Part shown: positions 23,576-34,439 of the stretch, in pieces
Layout: each line of letters opens with the position of its first letter
Position numbering within the stretch: position 1 is the stretch's first letter
From: Cronobacter sakazakii
GTDB lineage: Bacteria > Pseudomonadota > Gammaproteobacteria > Enterobacterales > Enterobacteriaceae
Direction: 5' to 3'
NCBI RefSeq assembly: GCF_000982825.1
Contig: NZ_CP011047.1
Coordinates: 1,054,001-1,118,000, forward strand
Length of the DNA: 64,000 nt
The notes under the pieces: generated by a model
Databases searched by the model: none
Told to the model about the DNA's origin: nothing
Seen by the model: only the letters and a program-made list of their open reading frames with translations
Position numbers and translations under genes: made by a program

Positions 23576-25696
23576 TTAGTTTCTGTTACGGGTGACTTTA
23601 ATCACGTCCGGCATCACGCGGATTTTACGCATGATATTCGCCAGATGTACGCGATCGCGCGCCGTGAGGCGAATGAAGGCGCTGTACACGCGGCCATCTT
23701 TCTCTTCGGTATTCAGGCTCTGAATATTTGAACCGGCAGTGTTAATCGCCGCCGTCAGGTTTGCCAGCGCGCCCTGGTGGTTAAACATATCCACCTTGAT
23801 CTCGGTGATAAACTCCTGCTCGGTCTCTTTATCCCATTCGACCGCCATAAATTTCTCGGGCTCTTTCTGATAGCCACGGATGTTCCGGCAGGATTCATGA
23901 TGGATAACGAGGCCTTTGCCCGGGCTGACATGTGCCACGATCGGGTCGCCTGGAATCGGGCGACAGCATTTAGCGAAGGTAATCAACACGCCATCCGCGC
24001 CTTTGATAGGCAAGTGGCTATGTCCGGTTGCGGGCACGTTCGGCTGGTTGCTGGCGGTGGCTTCACCCTGCAACAGGTTTTTCGCGACCACCACGCTCAT
24101 GGCGTTGCCCAGACCGATTTCCGCCAGCAGATCGTCAAGTGTTGCGAGCTTCATACGCTCAAGCTCACGCTGGATATGCTCCGGCGGGATTTCTGCAAGC
24201 TTGCGGCTGCCACCCAACGCATGATTCAGAAGACGGCGACCAAGGCTCACAGAGTCATCGCGCTTGAGGTTTTTCAGCATCTGGCGAATTTTAGCGCGTG
24301 CTTTGGAGCTGACGACAAAATTGAGCCATGCGGCGTTCGGGCGAGCGCCCGGGGCAGTAATAATTTCTACCGTCTGGCCGCTGGAGAGTGACTGAGACAG
24401 CGGATAGGGCTGGCGATCGACGCGTGCGCCGACGCAGGCGTGCCCGATATCGGTGTGCACCGCATAGGCGAAATCGACAGGCGTCGCACCCGCAGGCAAC
24501 TCGACAATGCGCCCTTCCGGCGTGAAAACGTAAATCTCATCCGGGAAGAGATCGGATTTAACGCTCTCGATAAATTCAAAGGAACTGCCTGCGCTCTGCT
24601 GCAGCTCCAGCAGGCTCTGCATCCAGCGCTGGGCGCGGATCTGCGCGGTAGTGCTGCTCTCGCCGTGCTCTTTATAAGCCCAGTGCGCCGCAACCCCCAT
24701 CTCCGCCATCTGATCCATATCCTCGGTGCGGATCTGCACTTCGACCGGTACGCCGTGCGGACCAATCATTGAGGTATGAAGCGACTGATAGCCGTTCGCC
24801 TTGGGGATAGCGATGTAATCTTTCATACGGCCGGGACGCGGCTTATAAAGGCTATGCATCTGACCAAGCACGCGGTAGCAGGTGTCAACATCTTTCACGA
24901 TCACGCGAAACGCGTAGATATCCATGATCGAGTGAAAACGCTGCTCTTTAAGCACCATTTTGCAGTAGATGGAGTAAAGATGTTTTTCGCGGCCGCTGAC
25001 GCGGCTCGGAATGCCAGCTTCCTGCAAACGCCCTTCGATTTCAGAAAGGATCTTCTGAATCATCTCTTTACGGTTGCCGCGCGCAGCCTTAACGACCTCT
25101 TTAATAACGCGGTAACGGTTAGGGTAAAGCGCCTCGAATCCCAGCTCTTCCAGTTCGGTTTTCAGGTGATGAATACCCAGGCGGTGAGCGAGCGGGCTGT
25201 AGATTTCAAGAGTTTCACGGGCGATGCGGCGACGTTTATCCGGGCGCAGAGAGCCCAGCGTGCGCATATTATGGGTGCGGTCAGCGAGTTTGATCAGAAT
25301 GACGCGGATATCCTGCACCATCGCCATGATCATTTTGCGAAAGTTTTCGGCCTGCGCCTCTTTCTTGTCGCGAAATTTCAGCTTATCAAGCTTCGATACC
25401 CCTTCCACCAGCTCGGCAACGCTTTTACCGAACAGCTGTTCCATGTCCTGGTAGGTAGCAGGTGTATCTTCAATCACATCATGCAGTAGCGCAGCCATGA
25501 GCGTTTCATAGTCGAGCTTCATCTCGGCCAGAATACAGGCCACGGCTACTGGATGAGTGATGTAAGGTTCGCCACTTGAACGTGTCTGTCCCTCGTGAGC
25601 ATCACGTGCAACGAGATAGGCCTGCTGCAGACGCTTAATCTGGTCCGCAGGCAGGTATTGTTGAATCAGTTGATTCAGGCTTTCAAACAGATACAA
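23576..25696 (-). CDS. spoT: Bifunctional (p)ppGpp synthase/hydrolase SpoT
   Basis: A 706-residue RelA/SpoT enzyme, four residues longer than E. coli SpoT. Order of domains: HD hydrolase (HPVAVACILAEM and LLHDVIEDT, about residues 48-77), synthetase (about 200-340, with RVSGREKHLYSIYCKM and IPKANGYQSLHTS), TGS (from IYVFTPEGRIVELPAG, about 385), helical and zinc-finger-like part, and C-terminal ACT (from about 630). The difference in length lies in the linker around residues 567-580 (QGEATASNQPNVPATGHSH), a known variable point. It lies 19 bases downstream of rpoZ. Confidence 0.98.
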   Translation of the reverse strand: MYLFESLNQLIQQYLPADQIKRLQQAYLVARDAHEGQTRSSGEPYITHPVAVACILAEMKLDYETLMAALLHDVIEDTPATYQDMEQLFGKSVAELVEGVSKLDKLKFRDKKEAQAENFRKMIMAMVQDIRVILIKLADRTHNMRTLGSLRPDKRRRIARETLEIYSPLAHRLGIHHLKTELEELGFEALYPNRYRVIKEVVKAARGNRKEMIQKILSEIEGRLQEAGIPSRVSGREKHLYSIYCKMVLKEQRFHSIMDIYAFRVIVKDVDTCYRVLGQMHSLYKPRPGRMKDYIAIPKANGYQSLHTSMIGPHGVPVEVQIRTEDMDQMAEMGVAAHWAYKEHGESSTTAQIRAQRWMQSLLELQQSAGSSFEFIESVKSDLFPDEIYVFTPEGRIVELPAGATPVDFAYAVHTDIGHACVGARVDRQPYPLSQSLSSGQTVEIITAPGARPNAAWLNFVVSSKARAKIRQMLKNLKRDDSVSLGRRLLNHALGGSRKLAEIPPEHIQRELERMKLATLDDLLAEIGLGNAMSVVVAKNLLQGEATASNQPNVPATGHSHLPIKGADGVLITFAKCCRPIPGDPIVAHVSPGKGLVIHHESCRNIRGYQKEPEKFMAVEWDKETEQEFITEIKVDMFNHQGALANLTAAINTAGSNIQSLNTEEKDGRVYSAFIRLTARDRVHLANIMRKIRVMPDVIKVTRNRN

Positions 25697-25715
25697 GGGC
25701 TACCCGCACTAGTGA

Positions 25716-25991
25716 TTAACGACGGCCTTCAGCGATAGCGGTAACGGCCTGCAGTTCTGCGGCTTCCTGCTCCTGCTGCTCCTGGCGCTCACGCACGTCG
25801 AGGATCTGGTTGTTAATCAGGCCTTCTTCGATTTCACGCAGCGCAATAACGGTGGTTTTATCGTTTTCTTCCGGTACCAGCGGATCTTTACCGCCCACCT
25901 GCATCTGACGAGCGCGACGCGCGGCGACCAGCACCAGGTCAAAACGGTTACCAATTTTCTCTACAGCGTCCTGAACAGTTACGCGTGCCAT
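25716..25991 (-). CDS. rpoZ: RNA polymerase omega subunit
   Basis: A 91-residue omega subunit, the same length and nearly the same sequence as in E. coli ([20 protein letters not shown]). It wraps the C-terminal tail of beta' and assists polymerase assembly and ppGpp binding at site 1. Its position between gmk and spoT, which makes and degrades ppGpp, is the usual enterobacterial arrangement. Confidence 0.98.
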
Positions 25992-26045
25992 ATTTAAAAA
26001 GCTCCACAGGTGAAGAAATGACTGGGCATGATACTGAAACTACGC

Positions 26046-26669
26046 TCAGTCTGCCAATAGTTTGGTGATTAAAGCGTCATGTCGCTGCTTCTGGCGGCTC
26101 ATACGCAGACGTTCGGCGCGCAGGATGATTTTTAAGTCAGCCAGCGCGGTATCAAAATCGTCATTCACGATAAGGTAATCGTACTCCGCATAGTGGCTCA
26201 TTTCCGCCACGGCCTGCGCCATACGTTTTGCAATCACCTCTTCGCTATCCTGACCACGCCCACGCAGGCGGCGGTTCAGCTCTTCCTTAGACGGCGGCAG
26301 GATGAAAATACTGCGCGCCTGCGGCATTTTTTCGCGGATCTGCCGCGCGCCCTGCCAGTCGATATCCAGGAAAATATCGACGCCAGTCGCCAGTACCTGC
26401 TCAATCGCAGCGCGTGACGTGCCGTAATAGTTGCCAAACACTTCCGCATGTTCAAGAAACGCGTCTTCAGCAATCATCGCCCTAAACTGGTCGTGATTAA
26501 CGAAATAGTAGTGCTCGCCATGAACTTCGCCAGGACGCGGATTGCGCGTGGTATGCGACACCGACACCTGAGAGTCATAAAGCGGTTGCGTCTTCAAAAA
26601 AGCCTGAATAAGGCTGGATTTACCCGCGCCACTGGGAGCGGAAACAATATAAAGCGTGCCTTGAGCCAT
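26046..26669 (-). CDS. gmk: Guanylate kinase
   Basis: A 207-residue kinase converting GMP to GDP. It has the P-loop SAPSGAGKSS (residues about 9-18), the GMP-binding region SVSHTTRNPRPGEVHGEHYYFV and the lid HAEVFGNYYGTS. The length is the same as E. coli Gmk. It heads the gmk-rpoZ-spoT-trmH-recG run and is divergent from ligB across a 257-base spacer containing a TATAAT -10 and a palindrome. Confidence 0.98.
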   Translation of the reverse strand: MAQGTLYIVSAPSGAGKSSLIQAFLKTQPLYDSQVSVSHTTRNPRPGEVHGEHYYFVNHDQFRAMIAEDAFLEHAEVFGNYYGTSRAAIEQVLATGVDIFLDIDWQGARQIREKMPQARSIFILPPSKEELNRRLRGRGQDSEEVIAKRMAQAVAEMSHYAEYDYLIVNDDFDTALADLKIILRAERLRMSRQKQRHDALITKLLAD

Positions 26670-26717
26670 GTGGTTTTACGTCTGTTGGTATGCGAAAAGA
26701 GGTGCGTATACCGCCTT

Positions 26718-26746
26718 ATTATACACGTCGCGCTACGCTGGCGTAG
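26718..26746 (-). promoter_or_regulatory. Candidate gmk operon promoter with palindrome over -35
   Basis: The minus strand carries a perfect TATAAT (26723-26718), about 50 bases upstream of the gmk ATG. At 17-base spacing the -35 position is CTACGC (26746-26741), a poor hexamer, and it is one arm of a perfect inverted repeat CTACGC-CA-GCGTAG (26746-26733). This suggests a promoter that needs an activator or is blocked by a repressor. Confidence 0.45.
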
Positions 26747-26923
26747 TCTTTGTCGCAGGGTTCACGTCGCTTTGCGCAATTTTGCGAGGCAATATCCAGA
26801 AAAATTGTCTCGTTTATGCAATCAGCGAAAATCCCTGGAAAACCTCTCGTAAAACGTAACAACTCCCATCGCGGCCAGACAACGTCATGTATTACCGTCC
26901 CGGCAGGAAAGCGAAGGGGGTGA

Positions 26924-28612
<1,689 letters not shown>

Positions 28613-28641
28613 ATTACAGGTGCGACGATGCGGACAGTCTC

Positions 28642-29259
28642 TCAGTGTGTCCCGGCGCGGTAATGAAAAACCGGTAGCCCGAGGCGAAAGCGCAGCGCTA
28701 ACAGACGAGCGGTAAAGCCGAACAGCAGAGTTGCTATCACCACAACATCGTGGCTTGAGACATAGTGCTCCAGGGCGATATACAGCACCGCGGCGGCGAA
28801 AGAGATGCCTGCGTACAGCTCTTTTTGAAAGACGAGCGGGATACGTTTACAGAACATGTCGCGTAATACGCCGCCAAAGACGCCCGTTACAACAGCGGCT
28901 ATCGAGGCGATGATTGGGCCTTCGCCCATATCCAGTGCGATTTGCGCGCCGATAATGGAGAAAACGACAAGCCCCAGCGCGTCCAGCACCAGAAAAAGAC
29001 GCCGCAGGTGAGGCATCACGGGCGCGGCAAACGTGGTGATCACCGCAGCAGCGGCGACAATCACGACATATTCCGGGTGTTTTACCCAGCCCAGAGGATA
29101 GTGGCCCAGTAAGATATCCCGGACGGACCCGCCGCCAAGTGCGGTTGCCGTCGCGATGATAATGACGCCGAAAGTATCCATGCGGCGACGGCCGGCCGCC
29201 AGAGCGCCGGTCATCGCCTCTGCGGTAATGCCAATTAAATAAAGTACATGCAGTAACAT
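28642..29259 (-). CDS. yicG: TRIC/UPF0126-family inner-membrane protein YicG
   Basis: A 205-residue membrane protein, the same length as E. coli YicG when started at the ATG at 29259 (MLLHVLYLIG); the ATG four codons upstream is less likely. It has two homologous three-helix repeats, each with a glycine-rich signature: ATALGGGSVRDILLG and TGVFGGVLRDMF. This architecture is that of the TRIC cation channels. For YicG, glycine transport has been proposed, but I cannot confirm that from sequence. It is convergent with ligB and has 30 bases between the stops. Confidence 0.9.
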   Translation of the reverse strand: MLLHVLYLIGITAEAMTGALAAGRRRMDTFGVIIIATATALGGGSVRDILLGHYPLGWVKHPEYVVIVAAAAVITTFAAPVMPHLRRLFLVLDALGLVVFSIIGAQIALDMGEGPIIASIAAVVTGVFGGVLRDMFCKRIPLVFQKELYAGISFAAAVLYIALEHYVSSHDVVVIATLLFGFTARLLALRFRLGLPVFHYRAGTH

Positions 29260-29402
29260 CGTTCCCCCCAAATCGGCTGCAAAGGGTAACGATTCGTGAA
29301 TGGCATCACGATTGAGATTTTCTAAGGCAAGCGCTTTCGGATTAGTTTTTTTAAGGCAAAATGAGAAGTGAGTAAAAGGCGAGAATGGGTGTGGCTGTAA
29401 GG

Positions 29403-29426
29403 AAAAAAGGCCCTGACGGGCCTTTT
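29403..29426 (-). terminator. Terminator downstream of yicC
   Basis: A nine-pair perfect stem AAAAGGCCC/GGGCCTTTT with a TGAC loop (29405-29426), five bases after the yicC stop. On the minus strand it is followed by a run of T (29408-29403). Confidence 0.85.
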
Positions 29427-29431
29427 AAAAC

Positions 29432-30295
29432 TTATTCGATATTCTGAATCTGCTCGCGCATCTGCTCAATTAATACTTTGAGCTCAATAGCGGAATTGGT
29501 CACTTCAGCGTTAATTGACTTCGACGCCAGCGTGTTCGATTCGCGGTTAAATTCCTGCATCATGAAGTCCAGCCGACGACCGACGGCCTCTTTTTTCTTC
29601 AGGATGTTATAGGTTTCTTTAACGTGCGCTTCGAGGCGGTCGAGTTCTTCCGCGACATCAATACGCTGCGCCATCATCACCAGCTCTTGCTCCAGGCGGT
29701 TATTTTCAAGCTGCACCTGCGCTTCTTCGAGCTTTGACACCAGGCGCTCGCGCTGCCACTGAAGGATTTCCGGCATATGCGCTCGTACTTTGGCGACTTC
29801 AGCACTGACGCCTTCGAGACGTTGTTCGATAAGCGCTTTCAGCGCCTGGCCTTCGGTTTCACGCGCCACGATGAAATCGTCAAGCGCGCCGTCGAGTGCG
29901 GCGAGAATATCGGCAGCGATAGCATCAAGGTCCTGCTCCTGAGCGGCCATCACGCCCGGCCAGCGCAGAATATCAACCGGGTTGATTTCGCCTTCGTCGC
30001 TTTGCAGTTTTACCCAGTTAGCGGCGGAAACCAGCTGCTTCGCCAGTTTTTCGTTAAGGATAAGCTCGCCCTGCGCGCTGGCATCAGGCTCAAAACGCAG
30101 GCTACACTCGATTTTACCGCGTGTCAGACGGGTACGGATGCGCTCGCGCACCACGGGTTCAAGGCTGCGGAACTGCTCCGGCAGACGGAAATAGGTTTCC
30201 AGGTAGCGCTGGTTTACTGAACGCAGCTCCCAGGTGGCGCTGCCCCAGTCACCCTTAATTTCTCGCCGGGCGTAGGCGGTCATACTGCGGATCAT
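29432..30295 (-). CDS. yicC: YicC-family endoribonuclease
   Basis: A 287-residue protein of the YicC family (N-terminal YicC_N domain about 1-155, C-terminal DUF1732 about 205-287), same length as E. coli YicC. E. coli YicC has been described as a ribonuclease acting on the small RNA RyhB. Conserved stretches are MIRSMTAYARREI at the start and GRRLDFMMQEFNRESNTLASK near the end. The middle is a long coiled coil (about 150-235). It is divergent from rph and ends at an intrinsic terminator. Confidence 0.94.
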   Translation of the reverse strand: MIRSMTAYARREIKGDWGSATWELRSVNQRYLETYFRLPEQFRSLEPVVRERIRTRLTRGKIECSLRFEPDASAQGELILNEKLAKQLVSAANWVKLQSDEGEINPVDILRWPGVMAAQEQDLDAIAADILAALDGALDDFIVARETEGQALKALIEQRLEGVSAEVAKVRAHMPEILQWQRERLVSKLEEAQVQLENNRLEQELVMMAQRIDVAEELDRLEAHVKETYNILKKKEAVGRRLDFMMQEFNRESNTLASKSINAEVTNSAIELKVLIEQMREQIQNIE

Positions 30296-30377
30296 AGAAG
30301 TACCCGTTTTCTGATGTGAATGAGGGGATTATAGCTACCGCAGGTCTGACAGGATAGGAATAAGCGCTTTCAGCCCG

Positions 30378-30383
30378 TATAAT
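30378..30383 (+). promoter_or_regulatory. Probable rph -10 element (TATAAT)
   Basis: A perfect TATAAT lies 38 bases upstream of the rph ATG in the yicC-rph divergent spacer. No good -35 is found at 16-18 bases: the hexamer there is about TAGGAA. It would drive the rph-pyrE transcript. Confidence 0.45.
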
Positions 30384-30420
30384 GCGCAGCCACATTCGTT
30401 AACAAGCCGGAGATATGCCC

Positions 30421-31137
30421 ATGCGTCCAGCAGGCCGTAGCGCATCAGCAGTGCGCCCAGTAACCCTGACCCGTCATTACACTAAACACGCAGAAGGCTC
30501 CGTGCTGGTTGAGTTTGGCGATACTAAAGTGCTCTGCACCGCCTCCATTGAAGAAGGCGTGCCGCGCTTTCTGAAAGGCCAGGGGCAGGGCTGGATCACA
30601 GCCGAATATGGCATGCTGCCGCGCGCCACCCATACCCGTAACGCCCGTGAAGCGGCGAAAGGCAAACAGGGCGGCCGTACCCTTGAAATCCAGCGCCTGA
30701 TTGCACGTTCACTGCGTGCGGCAGTGGATCTGAAAGCGCTCGGCGAGTTTACGATAACCCTCGACTGCGACGTGATTCAGGCTGATGGCGGCACCCGCAC
30801 GGCATCCATTACTGGCGCCTGCGTAGCGCTGGCTGATGCCCTGAACGCGCTGGTTGCGGCAGGTAAGCTGAAAACCAACCCGCTGAAAGGAATGGTGGCG
30901 GCGGTCTCCGTGGGTATCGTCAACGGTGAGGCCGTATGCGATCTGGAGTATGTGGAAGATTCCGCCGCCGAAACCGATATGAACGTCGTCATGACGGAAG
31001 ACGGTCGTATGATTGAAGTGCAGGGCACGGCGGAAGGCGAGCCATTCACCCATGAGGAGTTGCTCGACTTGCTGGCGCTGGCCCGTGGGGGAATCGAGTC
31101 GATCGTGGCGTCGCAGAAGGCGGCGTTAGCAAACTGA
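30421..31137 (+). CDS. rph: RNase PH
   Basis: A 238-residue phosphorolytic 3' to 5' exoribonuclease that trims tRNA 3' ends. It is full length; the frameshift known from E. coli K-12 rph is absent. Motifs include GSVLVEFGDTKVLC, PRFLKGQGQGWITAEYGMLP, CDVIQADGGTRTASI and EDSAAETDMNVVM. I use the ATG at 30421 (MRPAGRS), the family start; an in-frame ATG two codons earlier also exists. The intact gene matters because translation to its end is coupled to the pyrE attenuator just downstream. Confidence 0.97.
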   Translation: MRPAGRSASAVRPVTLTRHYTKHAEGSVLVEFGDTKVLCTASIEEGVPRFLKGQGQGWITAEYGMLPRATHTRNAREAAKGKQGGRTLEIQRLIARSLRAAVDLKALGEFTITLDCDVIQADGGTRTASITGACVALADALNALVAAGKLKTNPLKGMVAAVSVGIVNGEAVCDLEYVEDSAAETDMNVVMTEDGRMIEVQGTAEGEPFTHEELLDLLALARGGIESIVASQKAALAN

Positions 31138-31144
31138 TTTTTAA

Positions 31145-31168
31145 GGCGACTGAAGAGTCGCCTTTTTT
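31145..31168 (+). terminator. pyrE attenuator
   Basis: A seven-pair stem GGCGACT/AGTCGCC with loop GAAG is followed by six T (31163-31168), eight bases after the rph stop and 34 before the pyrE ATG. This is the classical UTP-sensitive attenuator: ribosomes translating the end of rph close behind polymerase prevent the hairpin when UTP is scarce. Confidence 0.92.
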
Positions 31169-31201
31169 ATGCCTGTAATATGCTATTTGAGGAGCAAAGC
31201 C

Positions 31202-31843
31202 ATGAAACCGTATCAGCGCCAGTTTATTGAATTCGCCCTTAACAAACAGGTGCTTAAATTTGGTGAGTTCACGCTGAAATCCGGGCGCCAGAGCCCTTAC
31301 TTTTTTAACGCTGGTTTATTTAATACCGGGCGCGATCTGGCGCTGCTGGGCCGTTTTTATGCTGAGGCGCTGGTCGATTCCGGCGTCGATTTCGATCTGC
31401 TGTTCGGCCCTGCTTATAAAGGCATTCCTATCGCCACCACGACCGCCGTCGCGCTATCTGAGCATCACGAACGCGACGTACCGTACTGCTTCAACCGTAA
31501 AGAAGCCAAAGACCACGGTGAAGGCGGCAACCTGGTCGGCAGCCCGCTTCAGGGCCGCGTTATGCTGGTGGATGATGTGATTACCGCGGGTACCGCGATT
31601 CGTGAATCGATGGAGATTATCCAGGCGAACGGCGCGACGCTTGCCGGCGTGATGATTTCTCTCGACAGGCAGGAGCGCGGACGTGGCGAGCTTTCCGCCA
31701 TTCAGGAAGTGGAGCGCGATTACGGCTGTCAGGTGATTGCGATTATTACGCTGAATGATCTTATCGCCTATCTGGCAGAGAAGCCGGAGATGGCCAACCA
31801 TCTGGCTGCCGTAGAGGCATATCGCCAGCAGTACGGCGTCTGA
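31202..31843 (+). CDS. pyrE: Orotate phosphoribosyltransferase
   Basis: A 213-residue enzyme that joins orotate to PRPP in UMP synthesis. The PRPP-binding motif is VMLVDDVITAGTA (about residues 120-132), and the flexible catalytic loop carries NRKEAKDHGEGG (about 100-111). The ATG at 31202 follows GAGGAGCAAAGCC and gives the E. coli length; an earlier in-frame start within the attenuator T run is not used. It is cotranscribed with rph and ends before a bidirectional terminator. Confidence 0.98.
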   Translation: MKPYQRQFIEFALNKQVLKFGEFTLKSGRQSPYFFNAGLFNTGRDLALLGRFYAEALVDSGVDFDLLFGPAYKGIPIATTTAVALSEHHERDVPYCFNRKEAKDHGEGGNLVGSPLQGRVMLVDDVITAGTAIRESMEIIQANGATLAGVMISLDRQERGRGELSAIQEVERDYGCQVIAIITLNDLIAYLAEKPEMANHLAAVEAYRQQYGV

Positions 31844-31850
31844 CAGAAAT

Positions 31851-31878
31851 GCAAAAGGCCGGATATCCGGCCTTTTGC
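31851..31878. terminator. Perfect 28-bp palindromic terminator between pyrE and slmA
   Basis: GCAAAAGGCCGGAT and its exact complement form an uninterrupted 28-base palindrome, with A-rich and T-rich ends that provide a U tract in either direction. It serves both convergent genes (pyrE stop at 31843, slmA stop at 31894). Confidence 0.9.
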
Positions 31879-31893
31879 TAATTTGCGTCGTTT

Positions 31894-32490
31894 TTATTGC
31901 AGCTGCGCGGCCAGCAGTGGCCAGCGGGCTTCGAAATCCGCCGTCGGGCTGTAGCGGAATTCGCTGCGTACAAAGCGCGACAGCATCCCTTCGCAAAACG
32001 CCAGCAGCTGGCTTGCAAGCAACGCCTCATCAGTTACGTAGCCTTCACCTTCGCGCATTTTTTTCTCGCGCAGCACCTGGCGCAGCTGAGCTTCAATACG
32101 CTCAAACAGCTGGTTAATACGCCCCTGCAGACGATCCTGTTCGAACATCAACGCATGGCCGGTGAGAATGCGGGTCAGCCCGGGGTTGCGTTCGCCGAAA
32201 CCGAGGATAAGTAACACAATCAGACGCAGACGGTTAAGCGTCTCTTTTTCATCCTTCAAAATCAGATTAATGCGGGTGATCAGGCTGTCTTCGATAAACT
32301 CAATCAGGCTGTCGAACATGCGGGTTTTGCTGGGGAAGTGGCGATAAAGCGCCGCTTCGGAAACGCCAACGGAGGCCGCAAGTTTCGCGGTCGTAATGCG
32401 TTGGCTGCCATCGCTGGATTCAAGCATCTGCGCCAGAGACTGAAGTATTTCTTCGCGACGGTTCCTTTTCGCGGTTTGTTTTTCTGCCAT
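31894..32490 (-). CDS. slmA: Nucleoid occlusion factor SlmA
   Basis: A 198-residue TetR-family protein that binds SlmA-binding sites on the chromosome and breaks FtsZ polymers, preventing division over the nucleoid. The helix-turn-helix is TTAKLAASVGVSEAALYRHFPSK (about residues 38-60; quoted motif core TAKLAASVGVSEAALYRHF). Length equals E. coli SlmA. It lies 125 bases downstream of dut on the same strand; this gap contains a GC-rich hairpin (32546-32565). Confidence 0.96.
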   Translation of the reverse strand: MAEKQTAKRNRREEILQSLAQMLESSDGSQRITTAKLAASVGVSEAALYRHFPSKTRMFDSLIEFIEDSLITRINLILKDEKETLNRLRLIVLLILGFGERNPGLTRILTGHALMFEQDRLQGRINQLFERIEAQLRQVLREKKMREGEGYVTDEALLASQLLAFCEGMLSRFVRSEFRYSPTADFEARWPLLAAQLQ

Positions 32491-32615
32491 GTTTTAAAAT
32501 ACCCCTGAAAAATAATCACTTGCCAGGCGAGCATCCACAAAGCGTCCGCAGGCTTTCGCCTGCGGTAATCATTTCGCTTTATTTTACTTAAGGAATGCGC
32601 GGTTACGCGGGCGGC

Positions 32616-33071
32616 TTATTTACGCCCGGAGTGCCCGAAGCCGCCTTCGCCGCGATCGGTGGCGGTAAAGTCTTCCACCAGATTAAATTCCGCCTGCACG
32701 ACAGGTACAAACACCATTTGCGCGATGCGCTCGCCGGGTTCAATCGTGAAGCTCTGCTGGCCGCGGTTCCACACGGAAACCATCAGTTGCCCCTGGTAGT
32801 CAGAATCGATAAGCCCGACCAGGTTGCCCAGCACTACGCCATGTTTATGCCCAAGGCCCGAGCGCGGCAGAATCACAGCGGCAAGCGAAGGATCGGCGAT
32901 ATGAATCGCCAGGCCGGTTGGCAGGAGCGTTGTCGCACCCGGCGCCAGTTCAACGGACTCGTCCAGGCAGGCGCGCAGATCGAGACCTGCTGAGCCGGAG
33001 GTGGCATACGTTGGCAGCGGGAATTGCTCGCCCACGCGCGGGTCCAGAATCTTAACGTCGATTTTTTTCAT
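32616..33071 (-). CDS. dut: dUTP pyrophosphatase
   Basis: A 151-residue trimeric dUTPase converting dUTP to dUMP. The five family motifs are seen: SAGLDLRA (motif 1), LPRSGLGHKHG (2), GLIDSDYQGQLMVS (3), PGERIAQMVF (4) and the C-terminal RGEGGFGHSG (5). Two adjacent ATGs (33074 and 33071) are possible; the second gives MKKIDVKIL as in E. coli. The start lies inside the last codons of coaBC (20-base overlap), so the two are translationally coupled. Confidence 0.97.
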   Translation of the reverse strand: MKKIDVKILDPRVGEQFPLPTYATSGSAGLDLRACLDESVELAPGATTLLPTGLAIHIADPSLAAVILPRSGLGHKHGVVLGNLVGLIDSDYQGQLMVSVWNRGQQSFTIEPGERIAQMVFVPVVQAEFNLVEDFTATDRGEGGFGHSGRK

Positions 33072-34263
33072 CATAACGGGTAACAATCTCGTCCAGTAAA
33101 CGTTGGCCAAGGAGCGCCTTCCGCTCAAGCGGTAAGACTTTATCTCCCTCCTGCCAGAAAAGATGCAAAGCGTTGGTATCACTATTAAAGCCATGACCGG
33201 CTTGCGACACATCGTTCGCGCAAATCAGATCAAGGTTTTTGCGCTGGCGTTTTTGCCGCGCATATTCTTCCACATTATTTGTTTCGGCAGCAAACCCGAC
33301 AACATAAGGGCGATTTTGCGAGAGCGCCGCGACGCCTGCGACAATATCGGGATTTTTCACCATTTTCAGCGTCAGCTCATCGCCCTGTTTTTTTATTTTT
33401 TCGGAAGAAATCGTCTCGGCCCGGTAGTCCGCCACGGCTGCGCAACCGATGAAAATCTGCTGCTGCTGGGCGCGCTGCTGCACGGCGGCTTCCATCTCCA
33501 GCGCGCTCTCGACGTCGATTCTCTCAACCCCTGGCGGCGTCGGCAGGGCGACTGGCCCTGCGACCAGCGTAACGCGCGCGCCGCGGGCGCTCGCCGCTGC
33601 TGCAATCGCGAACCCCATTTTGCCGGAGCTGTCGTTAGTGATGTAGCGCACCGGATCCAGCCGCTCACGGGTCGGGCCCGCGGTAATCATGATGTTGAGA
33701 TGTTGCAGATCGTTGACAGGCGCGAAGTGCTTAACGGCGAGCTCCACAATCTCCAGCGGGTCGAGCATACGGCCTGGCCCCACATCGCCGCAGGCCTGGC
33801 TGCCGCTGTCCGGCCCCCAGATGCGCAGACCGCGCGAGGCGAGCCGCTCAATATTCTGCTGCGTCGCGATATTACGGTACATCTGCTGATTCATCGCCGG
33901 GACGACCGCGACAGGCGACGGCGTGGCGAGGCAAATTGTCGTCACCAGATCGTTTGCCATACCCGCGGCGACACGCGCGATGAGATCGGCGGTGGCAGGC
34001 GCGAGAATCACTAAATCCGCCCATTTGCCGAGTTCAATATGGCCCATAGCGGCTTCGGCTGCCGGGTCGAGCAGGCTGTCTGACACCGGGTAGCCGGAAA
34101 CGGCCTGCAGGCTCAGCGGCGTTATGAACGCTTTTGCGGCTTCGGTCATTGCGACGCGCACTTCCGCGCCGCGCTCGCGCAGACGGCGTACCAGTTCCGG
34201 CGTTTTATACGCCGCAATGCCGCCGCTGACGCCCAGAACGATTTTTTTACCGGCAAGGCCCAT
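33052..34263 (-). CDS. coaBC: Phosphopantothenoylcysteine synthetase/decarboxylase CoaBC (Dfp)
   Basis: A 403-residue bifunctional enzyme of coenzyme A synthesis. The N-terminal FMN-dependent CoaC decarboxylase (about 1-190) has GVSGGIAAYKTPELVR, the PAMNQQMY substrate motif and ACGDVGPGRM with the catalytic Cys. The CoaB synthetase (about 191-403) has ITAGPTRERLDPVRYITN and KIKKQGDELTLKMVKNPDI. The C-terminus overlaps dut. It is divergent from radC. Confidence 0.97.
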   Translation of the reverse strand: MGLAGKKIVLGVSGGIAAYKTPELVRRLRERGAEVRVAMTEAAKAFITPLSLQAVSGYPVSDSLLDPAAEAAMGHIELGKWADLVILAPATADLIARVAAGMANDLVTTICLATPSPVAVVPAMNQQMYRNIATQQNIERLASRGLRIWGPDSGSQACGDVGPGRMLDPLEIVELAVKHFAPVNDLQHLNIMITAGPTRERLDPVRYITNDSSGKMGFAIAAAASARGARVTLVAGPVALPTPPGVERIDVESALEMEAAVQQRAQQQQIFIGCAAVADYRAETISSEKIKKQGDELTLKMVKNPDIVAGVAALSQNRPYVVGFAAETNNVEEYARQKRQRKNLDLICANDVSQAGHGFNSDTNALHLFWQEGDKVLPLERKALLGQRLLDEIVTRYDEKNRR

Positions 34264-34439
34264 GGTCTTCTCTTCCTGTCACTTTCTGGAAAGCGGGCAT
34301 TTTATCACAATCCCAAAACCTGCGCGGCGGTATGAAATTTAAACTTTGCGAGACGTCGCGCAGGGATGAAAACCCGCTGTCGCCAGGCTCTGACCACAAG
34401 TGGATAATGGCGGCGCGACACAGGGCAGGGAAGACCATA

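Noticed and set aside
30421..31137. rph frameshift as in E. coli K-12
   Set aside because: The frame reads through to the normal C-terminus (AALAN); the gene is intact.
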